From contig NC_059075.1 in the NCBI RefSeq assembly GCF_020497125.1, forward strand, positions 110,337,222 to 110,401,221: a DNA stretch of 64,000 nucleotides, in the 5' to 3' direction. Of the stretch, positions 35,001 through 47,000 are shown piece by piece. A program made the position numbers and the translations under genes. The DNA is from Mauremys mutica. Taxonomy: Eukaryota; Chordata; Testudines; Geoemydidae. The notes below the pieces were generated by a model. It was not told where the DNA came from, made no database searches, and saw only the letters and a list, made by a program, of their open reading frames with translations. How positions within the stretch are numbered: the first letter of the stretch is position 1; each line of letters starts with the position of its first letter.

Positions 35001-38000
35001 AGAAAGTCCCTGCATCAAGGAGCTCGTGTAAAACACTACCTTTATGAATTCGGACTGCAGGTTAGCCTACAAAGAAATAGTAACTCGCAGGGTCCCAGAT
35101 TTCAGCCTCCAACCTGAGCCCAAATGTTTACAGACAATTTTTCAGCCCCAGAGCCTGGGTCCCATGAGCCAAAGTCAAATGACTCAGGCCTGCCATGGGT
35201 TTTTTTGTCCTTATGTATACATACCCATAGAGTGAGGCAGCAGTGCACATGCTAAGTGCTTAGTAGTAATATTAATACAGTGGATATCATTAAAAATTCA
35301 GCATTTGCTCCCTGGCAGTGATTGTGGTACCCTCTAGTCCAAGTGAAGATACCACATTTCTGAAGGTATCTGGGACAGTGAATATTTAATTTTTAACTGC
35401 CTTCCCTGACCACTTTGATTTTATACATCAAAGTCACTCTGTACATTGAAGCAATGACAACATTGGAGGCACTATACTGCTGGAGGTGCTGTCAGTCTCC
35501 TGAGACAGAATATAGAAGGGTCCAGGCTCCTGCGCAGAGCTGCACAAATAATGGATTTTTCAGTTTGCTGACAATTAAAAAAAAATGTTTCAGGTCAAAC
35601 TAAACATGAAGTTTTAAAAAATATGTGGTGAATCAAAACGTTTTAAAAAGTAATTTTGGGTTGAAATGTTTTGTTTTGATTTCAAGCATTTTTAAATGTT
35701 TTGACTTTTTTTAAATAAAATTATAGGAAATTTTGTACAAAGTCATTTTGAACTGAAAAATCAGTTTTTTTCAAAAATGTCAAAATAAAATGTTTAAACT
35801 TTTTTGAAACTTTTTTAGAATTTTTTTGACTGAAATAATTAACTAAAACTGACATGAATTCACAAAACATTTTGATGCTGCTGACTATATTTTTCTGAAA
35901 AAAGTTGTGTGTGAAAATTTCATCCATCCGTACTCCTAAGCACTTACAGTTAAAAAAAAAAAACAACAACCTTTGATACCTTTACAAAAAATTAAATAAA
36001 TATGGCTTAGCATGTCAGTTCTAGTATTCTGAATAAATTATCTCTCTCATTCTGACTATTTAAAATTCTTCATGGAAAAAATACAGTATTTTATTTTCTT
36101 TACTTTCTATCTTAAACTATGTACAGTTAACATGCTGTTGCATTTACCCCATAATTGTTTGCATTTCACTGATGGATGATGAGATTCCTGAATCTAGTTT
36201 GTAAAGAGTTTTAGGGTGAGAGGCACTATATAAATGTTAGCTTTGTTATACTAAGATGATTCTTAACTGTAACTATTTATTTTCCTTCAGGCAGCAGGGG
36301 CAATGACTGGCTCAAATTAAGTGAGTATTTTATCAGTCGTAAGTGGGTAAAAGCTATAGGAAGAGAAACCTGAAGGGAGCAAAATTCCCTGTGCAGCAGA
36401 GATCAAGGAGAAAAATTCTCCTCTGCATCCCCATCTCTGCTCATAATTTGCTTATAATAATTATCAAAGCCTTGCTTTTGCTTATACACAAAATGAAACA
36501 AAGTCAGCTAAAGTCATTTGGCAAAAATTGCACTCAGTACACTGATTATATACTTTGGCATTCCTGTTTATTATTTATCTACATTGGAATTTCAACTGAA
36601 ACACTTTACTCCTAGTTATCACAGCATTCCTGTGTTTATAGAAAATACCATTTATGGCACTATCTTCATATGTCCCACTAATACCTATTTGGTGAATGGA
36701 AAATAGGCAAGATCCAAACAAGTTAGGCTCGCTAGCAAGTGCAAAGAGTAGTATTGTATTAATGTTAAAATATGCAAGGTTTGGCTGGAAGAATCAGTGG
36801 CAATATTTAACCAATTCCTATTTTCCAGATGACGACAGTGAAGAGTCCACAAGCGCAGAAGATGATGGTATGCTGCGTTCAGGTAACAGTTTATTTTACA
36901 CTTGTTGGATAAAAGTGGCGAAGTATTTTGTAAGGACCTTCCTTGAGAAGCATTTAGGGTGACCATTGTATCCTTTAGAGCAGATTGAAAAATAAAGTGA
37001 AAAATGTCATGGAAAATGCCGGTGTTTTGAAGTTGTTTCCATTTTGCAAGTTTGAAATTGGGTGTGGTGATTTAAATAATAATATTTTCAAAAATAATGA
37101 ATTTAAATGAGGTTTAGGCTTTGTAAAACTACTTTTAAAATTTGTGTTGTTGAAACTTTAGATTAAAATTTATAATAAATGCTTTTTAAAAAAAAAAATA
37201 CCACTAATGATAAGGTCTCTTACTTGACTTTTACAAAACAGCTACAAGCAAAAAAACCCAAACTACTGAAAATTAAGGTCCTGATCCTGTTAAGACTTTA
37301 GCAGGTTAACTCACATGAATCATTGACTTCAGTGGGATTACTCATGTGCTGAAGTATGTACCTCTAAATGTTAGCAGCATCAGGAGCTAAAAGTATATTT
37401 TTTATTAAAAATTCTCTTAGTGGCATAAAATCCTTGCCACTTCAAAATGAAATTTTATCACAGTAACCATGAAAAATTATTTAGACTTTCAATACTTTGT
37501 TTTTGTAAACTTTTTTATTCACACAAGCCAACATTTTCAAAAATACAGAACTCAAGTTAGGCTCATAAACCTGTATTTAGGCAACTAAGAGTGGGAAGTA
37601 GGAAGGCATCTAAGTGATTTAGGAGCACAAGTCCCATTTACTTCAAACCACAAACCCTGATAGCCTGCTCTCAATGTCAGGATATTTATGAGGTCCTGAT
37701 ATAGTCTTTACATCATACATGAAGATTTAAAATGTGAACATTCTTGGTAAAATACGAAATTTTAACAATTAGGAAACAAAAGAACCAAGTACTAAACATC
37801 CTCTTTAGCAATTTAAAACACTAAAATGGGACAAAAGTAAAACAGTAGAAACATATAAATCCTTTAAAAACCAATTTAAATAGAACTTTTCTGTATATTT
37901 TTTAAAATAATAATTTTTATACACCCTGTTTCAAAATGAACCCATTATTCTGTGCAATTTTTCTCCATTTTTTTAACTGAAATGGTTACTCAAAAGTTTA

Positions 38001-41000
38001 TCAAGGCCATTATCAAAATGGTTATTGGAATATTGAATTTAATGAATCAATAACTATTTTGATTAAAACATCGGGGTTTCAGGAAAACCACGGCACAGTT
38101 CAGTTCACTATATTATTTACCCACGTACCCCCCCACTCACACATGGCATGTCTGGCTGAAGGCTAACCACGTCTCTGCCAGCCCATTATTATTATGTGAT
38201 TTACCAATTGCATGTACACCTCCAATTTTTACCCAAAAAGATCTCATGCCTTTAAGATTCGGGCTGGATCTATCAAGCACAAGTAATTACATTACGCACA
38301 ACTAAAGCTGTGCAAATAACAGATTTTTCAGTTCACTGGCAGTTCCAAAAATATCAGAAAAAGTTTTGTTTTAGGTCAAACCAAAAATAATTTTTTTTTA
38401 AATTTTCAGCAAATCAAAAAGTTGAGAAAAAAGTCTTTTGATACCAAACAAGATCTTAATGTTTCATTTAACATGTTCCATGAAATATTTAGATTTTGAT
38501 CATTTTTCAATGTTCAGTTTTTAAAATAAAACTGAAGGAACTTTTGAAACAAAAATCAATTTAAAAGATTTTAATGTTTTGTTTTGAAAATGTAATGAAA
38601 TGGTTTGATGTTTTCACGTTTTTTTCCAGCCAAAACAATTTTTCCAAAACAACATGAATTTGCGAAATGGTTCTGTGTTGCCAAATCTGCATTTTTCACC
38701 CCCAAAAAAAATTGTACCAAAAAATGTCACCTAGCTCTACACCTCACTGTCACTAATCGGGTCCCCTGATCGGCTTCTCAGCAAATTCCAGAGACTGAAT
38801 GGGCATGTGGACATGAACCCTGAGCTACCCTCTCAAGTACTTAGATATAGTCCCTCAAAATTAGAGTTAAGCAGTAACTAAAGTAGGAGATGCCAGCCAA
38901 GGAGGAGCGGGGGCTCTGGGGAAGCAATGCTTTCCCAAGCTATGGAGAGATGGAAAGCTCCCCTCTACTTATAGCAAAGGAAAGAGAAAGAGAACTGCAC
39001 TCCCCCCCAACCTTCCTTCCTTTAACCCCTGGGATTAAGACACATTTTCTGGGGCAGTGAGAAGGAAGATTGCAGTGGTGTTGTCCATGCTGTATTTGCC
39101 CTGTGTATAAATAGACAGCCCAAATGTGTTTCAGAGCATCTTTCACCAGCACTGTATTGACTTAAAATTTAAGGAGAAAAAAAAATCAGATGCTCTAATG
39201 CAAATGTCATTCATGGACAAAAAATAAAGGAGAAGAATTAAAGGTATAGATACTCTGGAAAAAGAATCCTAAACTGAATATGAATATGAATTCATTTTCT
39301 CTGAGAGTTTATTTAAATTCTAAGCTCATCAGCTTTTCCTGCTATTAGAACACAACTGGTCGTGTTTGGAATGCATGTCAGTCTCATCAAACATGACACA
39401 AGATAACCTAAATATATTTTCTCTTTCATTTCTTAGACAAGGGCTCATGTTCTACTTGGGGTGCAGGGCATTTCTCCACCTTTGATAATTATTTGTATGA
39501 CTTCTCTGGGTCCTGCAACTACATCTTCACCACCGTGTGCAATGATGTTAGCCCGGACTTCAACATCCAGTTCCGCCGCGGGGTGAACAAAAAAATTACA
39601 AGAATCATCATAGAGTTGGGACCTGTCGTCATCATAGTTGAAAAGAACATCATTGTGCTCAAGGGTGTTGGGTAAGCTTCAGGGATATATTGAATAGCAG
39701 TAGGTAAAGAAAAGCAAAGAGTTATGTGAGATACACTAGATAAGTCTGTGATTGTACTGCAGGGAAAGCTCAGTATGTCCATTTCACTTATCCATTTTGT
39801 GCCCAAAATGGATTAATAAATTAGAAATTAGACACAAATGACCTAGCTAGAGACACTAGCTAGAGACTGACTTTATCTCCTCCTACCAAAACAGATTGTA
39901 ACTGCCAAATAAATGTAAATCAAGCATAGACTACATCTGTACAGCGTGAAGCCAAAAAAGCAGGTGAAATTTCTCATCTTGCAATAATTCCCAAATTAAA
40001 ACTACATTGACTTAAAGCTTAGCAGTCCTCCTAAGTGAGCCTAGTTCTAGTTTCAAATTCACGTGGGCCAGCTCCTGAAACTAGGTGAAATTTAGAGGTT
40101 TAAGTGTGTTTTGCTTTGAGGTCATTTGAATTTCAATTTCAATGACTGTGAACCCAAACTTATGAATTTTGCACTTTGGTAGGGGAACAAAAAATAGGAG
40201 AACATCTGGAGACTTGCTGGGAATTCCCTACTTGTCATGGCTGCTTTTTGGTCTCATTATTGCTGGAACTACAACGTCCAGAAGGCAGCAAATTCATGAG
40301 AAACGGTTTGCTGGGGAGATTTGGGAAATGTGATCATTGCCTTCCAGAAGCTGAAATTCCCAAAATGAAATTTCAGCAATGTTCATGAGTTGGGCAACTC
40401 TGAATTTTTGCCTATGGATGAATGCAGAGGAAGGATACGGATGGCTGTAAAAAGTTTGTATATTCACCCATGTATTTACAACTATCGTCAGCAGAAAAAC
40501 AAGACTTGTACCTACAGCTGGACACATTTTTTTCAACAAACTGTAAATTCACTTTGTATAAATAAATAGCCATTGATTCAGGGATTTGAGTCTCCCACCT
40601 CTGAGGCAGGCATCCTAACCACCTCACTATCGAGTCTCTCTCTGTCTCTCTGGCCCAATAATAAATTATTTATCGACAATGGATCAGCTTCATCCAGAGA
40701 GACCCACATGAAAATATCCCATAGCCCAATGGCTAGAGCACTCTTATGCAACAGGGGAGACCAAAGTTCAGATCCCTTCTCACCACCAGGTAAAGGGGAG
40801 AATTGAACCTTTACCTCCCACATGAGTGCCTCTAACCATGGGGCTAAAGCTTATAAGAGAAGTGGTACCAGTATTATCATATGTTATGTGAATCAAGCCC
40901 CTTTAAAAACACCCAGGAACAAAACGTTTCAGGTCCGACAAAATGTTGCATAAGACCTGAAGTGGACTTCTTTGCTTTGCCAAATTCTTTTCGAAGTTTT

Positions 41001-44000
41001 CAAATTCAGTTAGACTCAACCCAATTTCTTTTCCAGTGCTTTGGAATTGCCAGTGAACCAAAAAAATTAATTCACCCAGCTGCTCTTGTAACTGTACCTC
41101 AATTTGGCAAACTGCACTGAAAAATACTTGGCTTACCGATTGATTTGCAAGGACAACTGTGTAAATGAATGGAACTAGCCCCAGAGCCTGCATTTTAAAC
41201 ATGTTGTCCCCAGACTAGCAATGATGAAATATATTCAATACATATTTATATTGGTTCTTTTTTCCCACTGGTCTCTAGCATTAGAATTCAGCCACTACTC
41301 CCAAGTCCCATTCCTGCTACACAGCTCCCATTATGCGATGACTCCGCACACTCTGTTACATAATAGAATCAATTTTTTTCTCTTCCTCATAACAGTATCA
41401 TCAAGTTGCCATATACCAGCAATGGAATCCAAATTGCTCCTTTTGGACGCACTGTCCGCCTGGTGACCAAGCTGATGGAGATGGAGCTGGAAGTCGTCTG
41501 GAACAACGACGACTATCTCATGGTGAGTAAAATCTTGTCACAAAGCAAAGGAGAAACTTTTGCTGGAATACTAAAAACTCACTATCCCTAAGTAGGTGTC
41601 TTGACATGCATTTATTGTTTTTATTTGTACGAAGATTGTGAATGTGCCCTTAAATGTATGGCATAATGGCTCATAGCCCTCCAAGGTGAGGGCAGTATAG
41701 GCATTTACTCACCTTATTAATGGATGTATAAATAGGGGGACAGTTAGTGCACATAGAAATACATAAACCCCAGTTTTCTTCTTGCTGGCTATAATTCAGG
41801 TTAGTAACAGATATTGTCATTACTTTTATGTGCATCACTGATATTCCAGAGAGGTAGAGGGAGTCATGTTGGGTATCTAGATATAGAAATAAATTACTTG
41901 GGACTAGGTTAAAGACCACATAACTTCTGAGAGTATGATCCAGATACTTGTCTTTAAAGAAATGTAGTACAGTACTTGATGAGCATGGGTCTAACCTAGA
42001 GCACCATCTCATACACTTCTTTGCAGGAAATTCAGACCCAATTCTCTTCTCATGTACACTGGTGTAAATCAGCAGCAACTTCATTGAAGTCAGGGTAGTA
42101 AACAGAGTGACACAGGAGTAAAACTGAAATAAATAAAAGAAGAATTAAATGCTCCATTTTTAAGAACAACTCCTGTTTCTCCAGTGTCTAGGGCTGTGAA
42201 TATCATGGAGGTAGAGTTTAGAGAAAGCAGGGAGAAATGTAAAACAAATGTAATGGACAAGGACAAAAACTTACAAAGACCCCTGTCTGAGCAGATCTGT
42301 TGAGCTGCTGCCCATTTCCTCTTACTCTCTCTACACCGGCTATGGAAGAAAGAAGAGCAATTGATGCTCTGAAGCCCTAAGGCATTGTTGCAGCAGAAAT
42401 ATAATCCACCTAACCCATGTCCACCTCCACACAATTTGCAATGCTTGTTCAGGAGAAACTCAACAGTGGAACAGCAATAAGTGCTTGCAGGTCAGGATTG
42501 AGATGTATTGAGAGTGCTGTACGGTGGAAACTAGCACATGGTCTTCATACATCTTGCCTTCTTACAGCTACCATACTAGGCCCTCACTTTAAAGAGTACC
42601 AAATCTACCACCTCATTGAAAGATACCAAACAGATATATAAAATATATTGATAAACCCAAGAAATCTGGTCAACATGTTCTTTTAAAAAAATATTCAATA
42701 CCTGGGTTTGCTCTGGCATAGATCTGATTGCCAGATCCACATTTCTTATCACCACTTACTGAGTAGAGGAAAAGAATACCTGACTGGGAAAAGGAGCATA
42801 TTACTTTCTATTCTCTTCCCTCAAATTGCAGAAATTAACTGAAAGGGGTGACTTTACCTGGGTATCCCAACAAAGGTTAGTTGAGAAGATATCTTGGCCC
42901 ACAGACATTTCTTAATTATATTTCTTTCTTTTTTTTTTTAATTTTAGGTTATGGTTGAGAGAAAATATATGAGGAAAACTTGTGGAATGTGTGGGAATTT
43001 TGATGGACAGGAACTAAATGAGTTTCTGAGTGAAGGTAAGAGCTAAGGCCAAACCAAACACAAGGGGCTAACCACACCAGATCAATGAGCAAATTTAACA
43101 GCTAGAAGATTCCTGTGCTCAGATTATCCATACTGTTTCTGAAGTCAATAAGACCCCCACATAATTCACCCACAGGCCTCTCAGCCATCACACCCTGGTT
43201 CTCCAGAACAGGGCCAATTTCTATTTGTATTACAGTAACCTCTAAGGGCCCTCAAATCAGTTATCAAACCACATTGTGCTAGGCACTGTACAAATGTGGT
43301 AAAGAGCAATCACCCTGCCTCAGAGAATTTACACAATCTAGGTTTATGACAAAACATGACATGTGGATGAAACAGCCAAAGTGGGGCGAATGAGGTAACA
43401 GTAAAACAAACACGCTTTTTGCACAACATTCTGTAGTCTTAGCTCAATACTTGGCTAGCCTTTGTCAAATGCAGTTTACTGTACACATCACAGAGGTGAG
43501 TTTTAAGGAGGGAACTGAAGGGCAATATGATAGCTTTAAAGAGTTTGATTAATTTTACCCCACTTGTAGAGGCCCTCACAGGAGAAAATTTATTTTTACT
43601 ACAAACACCTTCACCCTAACAGGCAGTAAAAAGAGGTATTGTTGGCAGAGCAAAGGCAGCAGTAGGCATTTAGTAAGATAATAGATCTGATAGGTAAGAT
43701 AGGGCTAACATGTGAAGGGCCTTAAAAGGTTTTTAAAAAAACTTGTGTTTAATGTGGTGGAAAAAATGGAGCCTGTGGAGGGAGTCAAAAAGAGGGATGA
43801 CATTCTCAGAGTAATGAACCACATAGAGGATTCTAGCAGCAGCCTTTTGAATGGACTTCCAGCGGGGCAGAGAGGCATAGTTGTAGTCATCAATGCCGGG
43901 GAAAAAGTAGGTTGCAAGTAGTCAAGATGGGAGTTTTGGTGATGTGGAGAAAGAGAGGAAAGGCCAGATCTTAAATATATAAGGTAGGGAGAATCTTCAA

Positions 44001-47000
44001 GATTTAGGCACATCTTGGGTCTAGAGAGTGGCCTGAGTCAAAGATGATACCTGGATTTCAGACAGGAGTGATGGGAGAATGGTGTTATTATCCAGGTTGA
44101 CAGAGAAAGGGAGGAGAGAGGAGCGCTTAGAAGGACATCGAGTGTTCAGTTTGGGGTTGAATTTAAACTTGATAGCTGGACATCCATAAGGAGTCATCCA
44201 AGAGATACACTGAGATTTGGATTTGAACAGAGGAAGACATGTAGAGAAGTAGATTTGTGAGTCATAAACTACTTATTAGGAGGCAACATAGGAACTTTAC
44301 TAAAGCCATTTGATAAGTGAGAGTTTATATCATCCAATGCCTTTCAGGCAGCATAAGTGCAGGAGCTGGTACATACATTGCTATTCTCATCTGGATGCTC
44401 CAGGCTGATGTCTGCTTTTAGGGAGTGCAAGCAACAGCCTCAAACACAACTAATCATGGAAATCAAATTTTTCCCCAAACCCAGTACATACCAGCAATCA
44501 TGTCTTCCATTAAGTGCCCACACACTTCCTTTCAATGTAGATATGCTGGTATGGTCTTATTATAAATTATGTTCCATTATTTTTAGCAACATATTTAACT
44601 ACACAGTTGCTCACTAACACATTGTAGGGTGAGAGAATCAAACGTGATTTTTTCTGCATGGCAGTGCAGGACACTACCATCAGCTCAAACTAGTCTAGAT
44701 AGACCTTTTTCTGATCTACTCTGTACCTCAACTTGCAGGTAAATTGCTGGATGCTTACCAATTTGCCACTTTACAAAAAATGGATGACCCGTCAGAGATC
44801 TGCCCATCTGAGGAGATGGCAATTCCCAATATTCCTCGCAAAAAATATGTAAGTATCACATTTCTGGCCTTGCCTACAACATAAACTTGAACAGAGAAGT
44901 AGATGAATTGGGAATCATTAACTCAGAGATGGTAGTTGATAGGATAGTGGTTAACATCACCAACAGATTTAGTGTATGGAGATGAAGAAAAGAGGCTCTT
45001 TGCACCAGAATGCATGTGTGACCCACCCACCTCATGGGTGTGGTGTTCTGTCCCATTTAGTGGAACCGAGACCACTTAGAGAGAGATTAATGGAGTTTGC
45101 TCTACAGCCTTAACTAATGGCCAGTTGGCTTTTCGCTCATGCTGTAGAGACTTATGCACTAAGCTCCAGAGGTCCCAGGTTTGATCCTGCTCGCCGATGA
45201 TCGGGGTCTATCAGTGTTACAAGTAGGGGCTTGTCCAGGATTTCAACTGGGAAGTCTCTGAAGCACAGGATGTGCTTCCTCAGCGAGGGAAAGTATGTAA
45301 CCCACACACTTCCTGGGTGTGGTGTGCTGTCCTCTCTAGTGGCACTGAGACCACTTAGAGAGATTAATGAGTTTGCTCTACTGCCTTAGCTAATGGCCAT
45401 ATGGCTTGAGGCTCATGCATTTAGGTCCAGAGGTCCCAGGTTCAATCCTGCCCACTGTAAAATTGGGGTCTGTCGGTGTTACACATGTTTTAAACAGCCC
45501 AGAAATACTACCAGGTGTAGATTTATACAGCTCACAAATGGAAACAGAAAAGCTTAGCACCCCGCTTTCTCAGCCTACAGGTCCTTATACAAATCCCGCT
45601 GAGGTCAGTGTGGTTTCACTGATCTTTGTATTAGGCCAGTATGACTCCACACTAAGTACTGTGTAAACTCAAAGACATTCAGTGTGCAATGATCATTTTA
45701 CCAGGCAGCAGCATCTCACATGGTGTCTGTCACCATCAAGTGAAATTATACCAGAGGTGTGATGGATGAGCACCTGCAAGCATGGAAGCACAGAATCCAT
45801 TGTACTGAGGATGATGGGGGCAGAGGCAGGAGACAGTTGAGAGATATAAGACCGGCTGGGGGCTCTGCAGAACCCCCAGCAGTTTCATGTGGAATAAACC
45901 CATTCTTCTCACTAATGGAGTTTCTGCTATCTCATTGCATCACAGATTTTCCTATCTAGAAGATTTTCTGGAGTCTAGTTAATACCACGTACCTAAAAAG
46001 CAAATACTTATTTCTATCTTTGAAATGGCGGTGCAGATTACAGATATGCTTGTTCATTTTGGACTAATTGTAACTGTGGGTCAGAATATGCACTTATATT
46101 GCAGCTGTTACAAAGTGGTTATTTTTTTACTGTATGTAGGCACTATGTAAAGAGAGTGTACTGAAAGGACAGTGATTTTTCTCTTGAAATGGGCAGCATT
46201 ACACTTTCCCTCCCATCCCTCCTATTTTAAGGATATTTTTCTACCATTCATTTGACAATCCAAGAATTCCGTTAGATTCGCCTGTAAAAAAACAGCCCCT
46301 CTCCTGGAACGGCTAGCTCTAGTGCTCCACAGAACAAGCAGGCAATTAGAATACCATTCTAGGGGGAAGGCCACAAATGGCAGGATATAAGGAAGGGAAC
46401 TGACTATTCCTTTGAACAAGAGCCACTGTATATCACTGAGTGGAAAATAATCATCTGGAGGTGAGGAGCTACAGTGATGCAGGGTTCTAGCCCAGCTTGT
46501 TACAATAATCTTGCTTTGAACTGGTGGAGTATTTCTTTTGGCTCAATCAGTCACGGGTCTGCTACGTTAACATTGTTTTCCTTTGAGATGTTGTATTTCA
46601 GCAGATAACATGTGCAATACCAGCAAAATAAAAACAATATTTTTTAAAAAATTCAACATTGACTACATTCCTAAAAGGATCGTTGTCTGGACAATAAGGA
46701 GTAATGTCACCCAGACATACTACAGAAAACAATGTGCTACTTCTTGTAATCAGACATAGGTTCACTAAATGTCCAATGTGCTATTGGGCTGCCAGGCACG
46801 TCTGCATGTTGAGGGGTTTTTAGGAGGTGTCCATAGCATTGCTGTTCCAAAATACATTCTTCCTTCTGCTAATTCTTCATGAGAGAACATAATCCCTGCA
46901 TGTAACACTGTAATCCATGGTCATGGAAGTGTGATGGCGGTAAAAGAATGATTAGCTTTTAGTATGATGAGAGGGAAAATTGATTAAATATTTACAGAGC

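Noticed and set aside
40570..40860. SINE-like segment with CCCAATGGCTAGAGCA and a later TTCAGATCCC
   Set aside because: Suggestive of a tRNA-derived repeat, but no borders, tail or second copy could be identified, so it is not listed as a feature.
45017..45483. tRNA-like SINE dimer, because of GGTTCAATCC
   Set aside because: The TG...CA direct repeats, primer-binding-site match, purine tract and CATG duplication fit a miniature LTR element better.
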